Below are positions 37,307 to 52,118 of a stretch of 64,000 nucleotides of DNA, in pieces. Below the pieces are notes generated by a model. The model was not told the DNA's origin. It saw nothing but the letters and a program-made list of their open reading frames with translations, and searched no databases. Each line of letters opens with the position of its first letter. The first letter of the stretch is position 1. The position numbers and the translations under genes are program-made. Source of the DNA: Portunus trituberculatus (Eukaryota; Arthropoda; Malacostraca; Decapoda; Portunidae); assembly GCF_017591435.1 (NCBI RefSeq), contig NC_059258.1, positions 6,647,571 through 6,711,570 on the forward strand, written 5' to 3'.

Positions 37307-40300
37307 CTGGGGGAGGCGGGAGGACAGTGGTGTTATGGGGTGGAACAGGTGGAACAGGTGATAGATGAGGGAGACAGATTTAGAGAAGAAAGAGTGGGAA
37401 GACAAAGAGATGAATGAGGGAAGAGTAAGAATTAGAGGAGGGTAGGAGGACAAAAGTAAATGAATAAACATGGCAATAGAGAAAGATTTAGAGGAAAAGG
37501 AGAAAAATTCAGCTAGGTGAAAGGAACAGGGATGATAAATGATGGAAGAGTAAGATTTAGAGGAAAGAGGAGAATGGGAAGACAGAAAATGAGGAAATAG
37601 AGGAAGAAGAGAAAAGATGAGAATTAAGTGAAGGAAGACAAATACAGATAAATGAAGAAAGAGCAAGATTTAGAGAAGAAAGAGGATAAATGAGGAAAGA
37701 GAAGGAATCAAAGAAAAAAAAAAAAAAAATGAGTACATGAGGGAAAACAGATGAATGGAAAAAACAAGGAAATAGATAATGATTTAAAGGAAGAAAGAGA
37801 AGAAAAGATGAGTGTTATGTGAGGAGACAGAAGAAAATGAGGAAAGAGAAAGAAAAGGAAAATTTATTCAGATGAGGAAAAAAAAGGCAGAAAATTAGGA
37901 AGAGTAAGAATTTAAGTAAGTAAGTAAGTAAGTTTATTTGGATTAAAGAAGAAAAGAAGAAAAAATGAGTGTCAGGTGAGGGAAGACAAAAATAAATGAG
38001 GAAATAGAGTAAGATTTAAAAGAGGAAGAAAAAAGTAAGGTGAGGAAAGAGAAGTAAGGAAAAAAAAAAGGAAAAAGTAAGATTTAGAGAAAAAAGAGAA
38101 GGAAAGATGAGAGTTACGTGAAAGAAGAAAAAGTAAATGAGGAAATAGAGTAAGATTAAAAAAGAAAGAAGAAAATTAGATGAGACAAGAGATGTAAAGA
38201 AAAAGGAAGAAAGAATAAAATTTAGAGAAGAAAACAAGAAAAATGAGAGTTAGATAAGGAAAGACAGATAAATGAGAAAATGAGGAAAAAGTAAGATTTA
38301 AAAGAAGAAGAGGGAAAGTAAAGTGAGGGAAGAGGTAAAGAAAAGAAAGAAACAGAGATAAGAAGAAGAAGGAAAGAGTAAGAAGAAAGAGAAGGAAATG
38401 AGAAAATAAGGTAAAAAGAGTAAGATTTTTAAAAGAGGAAGAGGAAAGCAAGCTGAAGGAAGAAGTAGAGAAAAGAAAGAAAGAAAAAAAGAATTAAGTG
38501 AAAAAGAAAAATGATAAAATAAGGAAATAGAATAGAGTAAGATTTATAAAAGGAAGAGAAAAGTAAGATGAAGGAGAGGTAAAGAAAAGGAAGAGTAAGA
38601 TTTAGAGAAGAAAGAGAAGGAAAGATAAATAAACAGAGTAAGATTTATAAGAGGAAGAGGAAATTAAGCTGACAGAAGGTAAAGAAAAGGAGGAAAGTAA
38701 GATTTAGAGGAGAAAAAAGAGGAAAGATAATTAAGGTATAGAAAGACAGAAGATAAATGAATAAAATAAGAAAATTAGACTATGATTTAGAGGAAAAGGA
38801 GAAAAGGTGAGTGTCAGGTGAGGAAAAACAGGTGGAAATGAAGAGAAAGACCAAAAACTTACAAGAGAAATATGAGGAAAAATTAATGTGAAAAAAGACA
38901 GAGATAAATGAGGAAACAAGGAAACACAGTAAAGATTAAAAGAGAGACATGGAAAGTTGAGTGTCAGGTGAGGAAAAAAACAAGTAGAAATAAAGGGAAA
39001 GACTGAAAATCCACAAGAGAAACATGAGGAAAAATTAACATAAGGGAAATAGGACAGATAAATGAGGAAACAAGGAAACTGAGTAAGATTTAAAGATAGA
39101 CGAGGAAAAATAAGTATCAGGGAAAGAAAAAAATGGACAGAAATAAAGAGGAGCAAAAATTTTTAGGAGGAACAAGAGAGAGAGAGAAATAAGATAAATT
39201 AGGAAACAAGAGAATTGAGTAAGATTTTGAGTGAGAGGAGGAAAAATAAGTGACAGGCAAAAGAAAAACAGGTGGAAATAAAAAGAAAAGTGAAAGATTT
39301 ATTGAAGAAAAATAAGTGTACGTGAAAAGAGAGAGATAAAGAATGAAACAAGGAAATAGAGTAAGATTTAGAATGAGGAGGAAAAATATTTGTCAGATGA
39401 AGAAGAACAGGTAGAAATAGAGAAAAGAGTAAAATTTATAAGAGAAATAGGAGGAAAAATTTGTGCTAAGAACAAAGGTAAATGAGGAAACAAGGAAATA
39501 GAGTAAGTATTTAAGAAGAGAAGAGGAAAAAACAAGTATCAAACAAAGAAAAACAGCTAGAAATAGAGAAAAGAGTAAAATCCATAAGAGAAACTGGAGG
39601 AAAAATTTGTGCTAAGAGAAAAAGACAGATAAATTAGGAAACAAGGAAACAGAGTAAGATTTAAGGAGAGACGAGGAAAAATAATTAACAAAGAAAAAAT
39701 GGGGTAGAAATAGAGAAAAGAGTAAAATTCACAAGGAAACAGGAGGAAATATTTATGCAAAGAGAAAAAGACAGATAAATGAGGAAACAAGGAAACAGAG
39801 TAAGATTTAAAGAGAAACAAGGAAAAATAAGTAACAGACAAAGAGAAAATGGCTAGAAATAGAGAAAAGAGTAAAATTTGTAAGAGAAACAGGAGAAAAA
39901 TTAGTGAAAGATGAGACAAAAAAAAAAAAAAAAAAAAAAAAAAGAAAGAAAGAAAGACAAAGTGAGATTTATACCAAGAAGAAAATTGAGTTAGATGAAG
40001 AAAATCGAAAGAGTTAAGCTTAGCAATGATACAGACACACAGACATTAAGCTTAGCAAGGTGAGACAGACACTAACAGACTCAAAACAAGAAACACAAGT
40101 TGATAGAAAAAACACAAAGATGAGGAGGAAGTAAAACAAGACACACCAATAATGAAAGAGGAGAAAGATTAAAAAAGGAAAAACAAGAAATGAAGATGAA
40201 AGAGAAGAAAATGATAAACAAGAGATGAAGAAGAAATAGAAACACAAATAGATAAAACAAGACAAAGATGAGGAGGAAGAAAACAAGGCAAAACAATGAT

Positions 40301-41577
40301 AAAACAGAAGATAAAAAAAAAAAAAAAAAACAGAGATGAAGATGAAAGGGAAGAAAACGATAAACAAGAGATGAAGAAGAAATAGAAACACAAATAGATA
40401 ATACAAGACAAAGATGAGGAGGAAGAAAAACAAGGCAAAACAATGATAAAACAGAAGAAAAAAAAAAAGAAAAAAAAAACAGATGAAGATGAAAGAGAAG
40501 AAAAAGAAAAACAAGAGATGAAGAAGAAATAGAAACACAAATAGATAATACAAGACAAAGATGAGGAGGAAGAAAAACAAGGCAAAACAATGATAAAACA
40601 GAAGAAAAAAAAAAAAACAGATGAAGATGAAAGAGAAGCAAAGATAAACAAGAGATGAAGAAGAAATAGAAACACAAATAAATGAAGAAAACAGGAAAGA
40701 CAATGATGAAAAGACAAAAGATAAGTGAAAAGAAGAAATGAAGATGAAAGAGAAGAAAAAGGTAAACAAAAAACAATAGATGAATATGAAATAGAAACAC
40801 AAATAGATGAAACAAGACAAAGATGAGATAAAAAAGGAAGAAAAGCAGGCAAAACGATGACAAAACAGAAGAAAACAGACACTAATAAAATAACAGACGA
40901 TAAAACAGGAGAAAACACACAGATTAAGAAATGAAACAGAAAAAAAACACCAAAAGAATAAAAAATGAAAGAATGAAAAGGAGAGGAAAATAATGTAAAA
41001 GAATCAGAAAAAGAGACAAAACAAGACCAAGAAAAGAAAGGAAAGGAAAACAAAGACAAAAATAAAAAAGAAATTGAATAAAAAACAAATAAAAGGGAAA
41101 ACAAGAGACAAAAACTAAACAAAAAAGAGAAATAGAATAACAAATAAAATGAGGAAGTAGAAGTTAAAAGAAATTAAACTAAATCAAAACAAACGCAAAC
41201 ACAAAACAAGCCAAGAAAAACAAACAGGACATGCAACAAACACCAACTCACTAACACAACACAAACACAAACAAACAACAAAGAAAATGACAAACAACAC
41301 ATTAATTTCCTCAGTAACATGCGGAGAGGAGGAAAAAAAAAAAATTCAGGCTTGCTTTCATTTGGTGTTTGAGTGATGGTGGTGGTGGTGGTGTATGATG
41401 TTTGAGTGGTGGTGGTGGTGGTGGTGGTGGTGGTGGTGGTGGTGGTGTATGATGTTTGAGTGATGATGTGTAGTGGTGGTGGTGGTGGTGGTGGTGGTGG
41501 TGGTGGTGGTGGTGGTGGTGGTGGTGGTGGTGTGTGGTGGTGTTTGAAAGTGTGTGGTAATAGATACAAGACTACTA

Positions 41578-41644
<67 letters not shown>

Positions 41645-41933
41645 TCACTGTTTGATCTGCTGCAGTCTCTGACGAGACAGCCAGACGTTACCCTACGGAA
41701 CGAGCTCAGAGCTCATTATTTCCGATCTTGGGATAGGTCTGAGACCAGGCACACACCACACACCGGGACAACAAGGTCACAACTCCTCGATTTACATCCC
41801 GTACCTACTCACTGCTAGGTGAACAGCACCTACACGTCAAAGGAGACACACCCAAATATCTCCACCCGGCCGGGGAATCGAACCCCGGTCATCTGGCTTG
41901 TGAAGCCAGTGCTCTAACCACTGAGCTACCGGG

Positions 41934-41991
<58 letters not shown>

Positions 41992-44900
41992 CATGACATG
42001 CAGGTGGGGAGTGGGGAGGTGGGGGAGAGTGCCATTAGCTATAGTGTGTTTAGGGATTGTCTTTCCTTCCCTGTCATTTTCTTCTCACCTTCTTCCTTTG
42101 TGTTTTCTTGTGGTGTGGGAAGCAGGAGGAGGAGGAGGAGGAGAAGGAATGGAGGAGGAGGAATGGAGAAGGATAAGGAAGAGGAATGGAGGTCGGGGGT
42201 GGTGGAGGTGGAGGAGGAGGAGGACAGAGCAATGAGAGACAGTTTAATAGCAGTATCAAATCATGCACACCTGACAGCAATGATAGCACAGTTCCCAGCA
42301 TTGGACACTATTCAAAGGCTAACACAGGTACCAAACACTGACAGATCTCCATATAGAAGCACACAAAGCAGTAAATATTGGAGACATACAGATGAAGCAG
42401 GTTTGTTTTGGTATTACTCTTCCACTAAAGCAAGATTTGAGAGGATAACATTTCATAACAAAGATTAAAAAGCAGGATAATTTTTTTTTTTGTATTACTT
42501 TTAACTAATACAGGAAGTTGAGAGTAGCAAGGATGACTTCTAAATATAGTAGAGAGATTAAGCGAGATTGAGAGTATAAAAACAGCACTTCAAGATAAAG
42601 ATTAAGCAGAATTTTGTACCACTCCTAAACTAACAAGATAGAGAAGCAATGATAACAATAACAGGTTTCTTAATGCATAATGGGACAAGATAGTGATTAA
42701 GCAAGATTAAGAGTGTACAGAACAGCATTTCAAAACAACAATGATAAGAATTAAGCAGAAATTTGTACCACTCCTTAACTAACAAGAAAGAAAAATAATA
42801 ACATAATGGGACAAGATAGTGATTAAGAAAGTTTGGAAGTATAAAGAACAGCATTTCAAAACAAGAGTAAAAATTAAGCAGAAATTTGTACCACTCCTAA
42901 GACAAGACTGAATAGCAAAGACACTTCAAAACAAAATACAATAACACATGATACAGAAAGAAAGCAGGATTGGAAGTATAATGAACAGCATTTCAGAACA
43001 ACAAGAGTAAAGATTAAGCAGAAATTTGTATCAACCCTAGGACAAGATAGGTAGCAAAGACAACACTTCAAGACAACAACAATAACTAGTTTCTTAGCAC
43101 AAAGTGGGATAAGATAAAAAGAAAGCAAGAATTGAGAGTATAAAGATTGAACAGAACTTTGTATCACTCTGTAACTGACACAAGATTGAGAGGTAGCAAG
43201 GAGAACACTTCAAAACAACAAGGACAAGAAATATAGAAATGAAGCAAGATTGAGAAGTATAAAAGACCAGTACACTTCAAAACAACAGTAGAGATTAAGC
43301 AGAAATTTGTATTACTCCTAAGATAAGTGGCAGAGATAACACTTCAAAACAACAATAAGTAATATAGAAGTTAAGCAAGATTGAGAAGTAGAAGAACAGC
43401 ACTTCAAAACAAAAATAGTTGAGATTATGCAGAAAATTGTGTTATTCCTCAAACAAGACTGAGAGGTAGCAAGAACTCTTCAAAACAACAACAATAACAA
43501 GTAATAGAGGAATGAAGCTTGCAAGATTAATAGTACAAAAAAAAAGAGTACATCAAAAAACAATGATAAAAATAAAGCAGAATTTTGTATTTCTCCTAAG
43601 ATAAGATAGAAGAGGAATGACACTTCAAAACAACAACAATAACAAGTATCTCAGCACAAAGGGGGACAAGATAGAAAGAAAGCAAGATTGAGGTATAAAA
43701 ACAGCACTTCAAAACAACAGCAGTAGGTATTAAGCAGAATTTTGTATCACTCCTAAGACAAGATAGGTAGCAAGGTGAACATTTCAAAACTACAACAATA
43801 ACAAGTTTCTTAGCACAAAGGAGGACAAGATAGAAATGAAGCAAGATTGAGAGTATACAGATTAAGACAAGATTTAGTAGCAAGAACACTTCAAAACAAC
43901 AACATTAACAAGTAATAAAGAAAGAAAGCAAGATTGAGAAGTAAAAGAACAGCACTTCAAAACAACAAGAGTAGAGATTAAGCAGAAATTTGTATTACTC
44001 CTAAGATAATGAATTAATACCACTTCAAAACAACAATGACAAGTAATACAGAAAGAAAGCAAGATTGAGAAGTAGAGATGTACCGATGCATCGGTATCGG
44101 TATCGGCCTATTTTTTTAGGTATTGGTATAGGTATCGGCATCGGCTTATTTTATGCCGATACTTCCGATACCTAAAAGGAATTTACAACTTAGTGATATA
44201 TTCGATATAAGATATTGATGATACCAAATTAATATAATACGGCGTATTAAGTTTCCGTGGTGATTACCGTATGTCATAGAATACTGTTTTCTGTGGTAAT
44301 AAGCCACAACCTAGAAATTTAGAATAAACTAAACTTTTTTCTATTTAATTGAAAAGATTAGGTGAAAGCTCATGTTTCTGAATTGGTCTACTAATGTGTA
44401 ACGAATTAATATCAAAGGATGTCAGATTTAATTAAAGAGAAACATACACAACAAAATGAGTTTTTGCTAATATTTTGTGTCTGTTTTACAATTTTAATAA
44501 TTTTAAAAATATTTTTGATCGTCAAAATATCAATAAAATTAATAATGAAAATGCACAAGACCAAATGGTCGCTAAAGGAGTAAGAAGTAAGAATTTAAAA
44601 TAACTGACAAGAATCAGAAGACTGAGAAGATATTCATTCCAATTACTGAGTAATTTACCTTTGCAAATGGCTTCAAAAAGCTTCTAGAATTGCTCCTATT
44701 TCACAAACGTTCTCAGAAGGACTCACAGCATCCCACAAAACAAAGCCTCCCATCTGATAACGCTCGCCGTCCACCAACTCATCCTGGTGTCCAGTGCAGT
44801 AATCACTATAAGTAGTAGTATCGGTATCGGTGTTATCGGTATCGGTAGTAGTATCGGTATCAGCCCAGTTAGGTGGTATCAGTATCGGTATCGGAATCGG

Positions 44901-45631
44901 CCAAAATTTTGGTATCGGCACATCTCTATTGAGAAGTACAAGAACAGCACTTCAAAACAAAAATAGTAGAGATTAAGCAGAAATTTGTATTATTCCTAAA
45001 ACAAGATTGAGAGCAAGAAGAACACTTCAAAACAACACCAATAACAAGTAATATAGAAAGAAAGCAAGATTGAAAGCAGCAAAACCAGCTCACCAAAACA
45101 ACAATGATGAATATTAAGCAAAATTCTGTATCACTCCTAAAAGAAGACAGAAGAGTAACAACACTTCAAAACAACAACAATAACAAGTATCTTAACACAA
45201 AGGGGGACAAGATAGTGATTAAGCAAGATTGAGAAGTAGAAGAACAGCACTTCAAAACAACAAGACAAGAGATTAAGCAGAAATTTGTATCACTCGTAAG
45301 ACAAGACTAAGAGGTGAGAAAGACAACACAAGTATCTCAGTACAAAGGGACAAGAGAAGCAAAGAAAATGGACACAGTGGACACAGTGGACACAGTAACT
45401 AGTGTGTCAAATCAAGCTGGGTTTTGTTGGGCCATGTTTCCTCAAAGCGAGAGAAAAAGATTGATTTGAAGAGTATGACTTGAAGAGCAAAATGGTAAAT
45501 AACGACAGCAATGAGCACTTCTGCCAATAAATTCTCTAAAGTGAAGTGAGGAGAAAGATGAGATAGAGAACAGGAAGGTTTAGATCACAGTATTATACAT
45601 ATATGATTCCTTTTAGTTTGTTCATAGAGTA

Positions 45632-45695
<64 letters not shown>

Positions 45696-47122
45696 GTCAA
45701 ATTTTCACTAGATTCTCTTAAAGTAAAATGAGGAGAAAGATGAGAGAGAGAGAATATAAAGGTTTAAATCTCAGAGCTATAACATTATGATTTCTTTTAA
45801 CCTGTTGATAGAGTAAACAATAATAACAACAATAAGTCAAATTCTCAATCGATCTTCGAAAGTGTGGTGAGAAAAATGGGGCAGAAGAAATATGAAGGCT
45901 TAAATCACACAAAAATAACGAGATGTGTATTACTTTTTCAATGCCTAGGTAAAGTTAACAGTAATAATAATAGCATCAAGTAAGTGTTACGATAGATTTT
46001 CTGAGGTGAAGTGAGGAGAAAGATGAGATGAAGAGAAATGAAGGTTTAAATCATAGAAAATAGCTACTGTATATGAATCTTTTTTAATGTATAGGTAAAG
46101 CAAATAATAATAATAACAGGATCAAATAAGTGTTCCAATAGACTTGCTGAACGTAAGTGAGGGAAAGATGAGATAGAGAGAATATGAACGCTTAAATTAC
46201 AGAAAATAACTGCATGTATATGAATTTTGTTCAATGTACAGGTAAAATACACAATAATAATAATAGCATCAAGTGTTGCAATATATTACCTAAACTTAAG
46301 TGAAGAGAAAGATGAGATAGAGAATGTGAAGGCTTAAATCACAGAAAATAGCTACTGTGTATGAATTTTTCAATGTCTAAGTAAAGTAAACAGTCATAAT
46401 AATAGCATCATGTAAATTTTCTGATACATTTCCTGAAGTGAAGAGAGGAGAAAGATGAGATAGAGGAAATATGACACTTTAAATCACAGAAAAATAACTA
46501 TGCGACTTTTTTTGGTGTATAGGTAAAGTAACCAGCAATAATACCAGCATCAAGTATGTGTTGCAATGGACCATCTGAGGTGAAAGGAAGAGAAACATGA
46601 GATGGAGAAAATACAGAAGTTTACAACAGAATTACAACCACATTTCTTCACACAAAGCCATAGTAACAAAGATAAGGAAAAGAAAAAAAGAAAAAAAAAA
46701 CAATTCTAATATATTTCCTGGACTGAAGCAAAGAGAAAGATGAGATAGAAGAAAATTAATGTTTATATCACTGACCAATACCCACAATTTTCACTCCAGA
46801 GCCACAATAAGCAATAAAAACAACAAACAACATTTTAATACACTTCCTGAACCAAAGCAAGGAAAACACAATAAAACACAAAACACACACACACAAACAT
46901 ACACGACCACACAGAGAAGAGTGCCACAAACACACAAACACACACAACACAAGGAACACAAACACATCAAACAAAACAAACTATACATAGATAGCAAGAC
47001 AGACAGGCATACACACACACATACATACACACACCATCAGACTAACAGAAGGGCACCACAAACACCACATGACACAAACACACCAAACAAAACAAACACA
47101 TAGAAAACAAGACAGACAGACA

Positions 47123-47190
<68 letters not shown>

Positions 47191-48863
47191 AAAAACCCTC
47201 AAAATTCCCTAAAAATCTGCCAAAAAATATCTCTAAAACATTTTAAAAACATCAAAAGCAATTCAAACTATGACAATAAACATTTACACACCTCCAAACT
47301 ATCACAAAACACTTAAAACCTCAAAAAGATTAAAAAACACACCAAAAACCCATCATTCACCTCTAAACTATTACAAATACTTTCAAAAACAAACAAAAAA
47401 GCAAAACAACACACTCAAAACACACCTTAAACACTCAAAAATTTACACTAAACCACAAAAACAACCCAAAAACACAAACAACCAAAAAACAAACACTCAT
47501 CTTAAAACACCCCCAAACACATACAAAACACAAAAAAACACTACAAAACTCAAACAAACACATCCAAAACACTCCTAAACACTGCCACACACCTCAACCC
47601 ACCTACATATCCTAAAACACCCCCAAACACACAAAAAAAAACAGAAAAAACACCAGCAAACTCAGATACACCCTTTAAACACACCCAAACACCACCACAT
47701 ACCCTAAAACACACAAAACACACAAAAAATACCAATAACTCTAACACACATACCATAAACACACCTACACACCTCCACACACCCAACACTCCCCCACACA
47801 CATACATACCTCGCCATAATGTCCAGCGCAGACCCAGCCTCGGCATACACTTTGAGGAATACCTCCAGCTCGGGCGACTTCCACCTGGCTTGTCTGCAGG
47901 GCTCCACCACTCTCTCCACTGCATCCACAAAGAAATCCCTCAAATCCCGGGAGTTGTTGAGAGAGCAGCCAATGTTTATGATCCCCCTGGAGTACGTCTT
48001 GAAGTTGCTCTCCACCTCCGAGCACATGCGGTCTGGTATCTTGCCTCGAAGGTGGCTTAGGGTAACGCTGTGTTGTGGGGTGATGGAGGAAGGGTTTAGG
48101 TAAGTTTTGGTGGTGTTGGGTGAGGTTAGAATGAAGTTTTTTGGGTGTAATGAAAAGATAAAGTTTGATATCTTTCTCTGAGGTGGCTTTTGGGTGATGC
48201 TGTGTTGTGGGGTGATGGAGGAAGGGTTTAGGTAAGTTTTGGTGATGTTGGGTTGGGTTAGGGTGACAATTTTTGGTTGCAATAAAGGGTGAAATAGCAA
48301 AATATAATCTGGTATTCTTTTTCTCATTTGGGTGATGCTGTGCTGTGGGGTGATAGACGTATGTTTTGGTAGTGTTGGGTGAAGCTTTTTAGGGGTGTAA
48401 TGAAGGGTGAAATACATAAAATAAGGTCAGATATCTTTCCTCACTGCTGGCTTAGGGTGATGCTGTGTTGTGGGATGATAGAGGAAGGGTTTAGGTAAGG
48501 TTTGGTGGTGTTGGGTTAAGCTAGGATGAAGATTTATGGATGTAATGATGAGTAATGTTACAGTGAGGATTTAGTGATGAATGAGAGACAACATTTTAAC
48601 TCTAGGGTGACACTGTGTTGTGAGGATACACAAAAAACACAGAACCTAACAGGGAAAAAAAAAAAATAAATAAAAAAAAAAAAAAAAAATAAATAAATAA
48701 ATAAATAAATAAATAAAAAAAAAGAAAAAGAAAAAACAGCCTTAAAAATAAGACATAGATTTCTCCCAAAACACCACAAACACACAAAACACTGCCCCCC
48801 CCAAAAAAAAAAGAAAAAATAGATAAAACATCCTTAAAAAAAAAAATAAAGAGAGAAACACAA

Positions 48864-48902
<39 letters not shown>

Positions 48903-49863
48903 CATGGCCTGGTAGCTCAGTGGTTAGAAAAAGCCAGATGACCGGGTTCGATTCCCCGGCCAGGTGGAGATATTTGGGTGTGTCTCCTTTCACGTCTAGC
49001 CCCTGTTCACCTAGCAGTGAGTAGGTACGGGATGTAAATCGAGGAGTTGTGACCTTGTTGTCCCGGTGTGTGGTGTGTGCCTGGTCTCAGACCTATCCCA
49101 AGATCGGAAATAATGAGCTCTGAGCTCGTTCCGTAGGGTAACGTCTGGCTGTCTCGTCAGAGACTGCAGCAGATCAAACAGTGAATTACACACACAAAAC
49201 AAAGACACACACAAACACAGACCAACAACACAACCCACTCACTTCCGATGTTCCTTCTCGCGGTCCAGCAGAAGTTTGAAGTCCCTGAGCTCAATGAGAA
49301 AGTCGCGGTCAAAATCAGTGTCATCCCTGTTGTCGGGGGCCAGGGCGGGGGCCAGGGGGCTTGCCGTGGTCCAGGAAGACATCATGAGGGACGCACACAC
49401 GGAGAAGTCCTCAAACGTCAGGTAGTTCAGCTTGCGTTTGCTCGTCTCAAAGCGGTTGTTGATGATGAAGACGATCGAGGCGTATTTTCTGTGTGGGGTG
49501 TGTTGGGTTATGTTAGGTCAGGTTGAGTGGTTTTGAGTGGGTTGAGTTGAGTTGGGTTGGGTTGGGTTGGATTGGATTGAGTTGGGTTGGGTTAAGATTG
49601 GTACTATTATTATTGTGACTTGTATTATAGTACTATCACTACTATTATTACTACTACTGTTATTACTATTACTACTACAACTACTACTACTGGTATTTGC
49701 ACATGTTGGTTAGGTTAGGTTAGGTTAAAATTGGTGGTACTACTATTAGCCCTACTACTACTACTACTACTACTACTACTAGTATTATTTATGTGTAATA
49801 TTGGAGCACGTTGTTTAGGTTACATTAAGATCAGTGCTATTATTAGTGCTGCTACTACTACTG

Positions 49864-49910
<47 letters not shown>

Positions 49911-51097
49911 GCTACTACTACTACTATTATTACCACTACCACCGACTCACTTGGCCAGTGGTGGCGGCAGCAGGAAGGCGGTCTGTATATTGGCCATCAC
50001 TGAGCCTGTCATCTCATCAACGTGTTTGAAAATCCTCTTCACGTTATCAAATTGACGCCTGGAAGCAAAATAACATCAGTACAATATTTTTCTTCACCTT
50101 AACAAATGACACCTGCAGTCTGAAGGTTTTGAGGATAAATGAGAGATGAGAAAAAATAATAAAACAGAAAAAACACAATAAACATCCAAAAATACCCAAT
50201 TAAGCAAACACACCCACTCCACACACTAAGCTTTTCCTTTCCCTTCTATCTAAACACTGCTCAAATGACACATTACAGTTTGAAACATCTATGTGCTGCA
50301 CCTTCACTACTTTTAAACGATTCTAGTTGGAGTGACACAGGTTTTCAAGTGTTTTGATGGTTTTAGTGATGGATCAAAAAGATTTCTATGTTATTGAAAG
50401 AGTAAACAGTCTTGAGAATCCATCTAATTATCTCTGTAGCCTTGGAAAACAGTTGTGGTGAAATGATGTTTGTTTTCAAGGGTGTTTTTAAGGTTCTACT
50501 AACAGATTAACAGGATTTCTATATTATCAACAGGTAAAATAGTCTTGAAAACTTGGCTAATAATCTTTGTGACCTTGGAAAACAGTTGTGGTGAGAGAAA
50601 AAAGCATTTCCCAATAAAGACTAACATGGCTAAAAAAAAATACAGATAAAGAGATCACCTTGACAACAATAGTAAAAAAAAAATAAATAAATAAACATAT
50701 CTTAACAGTCATTCATTCTATACCACACTCAGATGCACTTAACCCCTTCAGTACCATGACACATTTCCATATTTATTCTGGTTACTATTTGGCAATTTTA
50801 CACAGCTTCAGAAATTTATGTGGGGGATTAAAATAGTGAAGACTGTGGCCATTAATCTTCTGACCTTCACAGACCCTTCTTAATGTTAATAAAATGGTCT
50901 AATGGTACACAAAACTAAAGGTGAAAATGTGTCCCAGTACTGAAGGGGTTAAGGGAAGCAAGGAACATATTTACCTGCAGGACCGAAGAAGCACACCAGT
51001 TTTCTCAGCCACATCATCAAGATCCTTCCTAGTGCGGCCCGACAACTTCTTTCCAATGATCTCTCGGATAACAATGTCGTCCAGCTCATAATACCTG

Positions 51098-51171
<74 letters not shown>

Positions 51172-52065
51172 CCTGATTAATTCTATCCTAATAACTTACT
51201 TTAGATAATCGCAAGAGGAAAAAATAAAATAGAGGAGAGAACAAAACAAAATATAAAAGAAAAAGAATAAAAAATCTAACCTAACCTAACCTACCATTTA
51301 CTTTAGATAACCATAAAAAAAATTAAATAGGAAAAATAGAACAAGAAAAATAGAAAAGGGAAAAAAAAGAAAAACAAACTACCCTAACCTACCACTCACT
51401 TTAGAAAACAATAAAAAAGAAAAAGAAATTAAACAGGAGAAAAAATTACAAGAAAAAAAAACCAATCTAACCTAACTTAACATTTACTTCAAATAACCAT
51501 ACAAAAATTAATAAATGAAAAGGAATAATAGAACAAGAAAAGAAATACTGGAAACAAGGAGGAAAGAAAAGAAAGACTAACCTAATCTAACCTAACTTCT
51601 TTAGATAACCATTAAAAAAGAAAAAACTAGAAAAAGAAAGAAAAAGAAAATAGAAAAGAAAAAAGAAAAAGAAAATGAAAAAGAAAAAAAAATAACCTAA
51701 CCTAACCTAACTCACTTTTCAATCACCATACGCTGGACGGCCGGCTCCAGCTGAAAGATCCACTCCTCCGCCAGCTTGGGGGGTGTGAGCAGCAGCTTCT
51801 CCAGCATGCCAAAGGTGCGGTAATGGTCCCCAGTGTCCGAGGCGAGGAGGTCCTGCGCCGCACCCCACGCCTCCAGCTCCCCGCGCTGCTGCAACACTGA
51901 CACACACTCCACCACTGAAGGGGTGAGGGGGTGAGGGGTGGCAGGGCAAGGATGTGTTATTATTTTATGTTTCTCTGGTGTTTATTGGTGGTTAAAGTCA
52001 CATTATTAAGCAATCAGGTATATTTCACATGCTGCTTGATAGAATACGGTAGTTCATTAGGATGG

Positions 52066-52118
<53 letters not shown>

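Noticed and set aside
40020..41143. Long hydrophobic minus-strand ORFs (up to 324 codons) resembling membrane proteins
   Set aside because: They read a purine-rich tandem array backwards, giving Phe/Leu/Ser by composition; no conserved motif and parallel frames are equally open.
41582..41818. Shared ORF containing RQPDVTLRNELRAHYFRS (also 15370-15897, 49011-49238, 53063-53314)
   Set aside because: It is the antisense or sense reading of the type 1 SINE body repeated in each copy, not a protein family.
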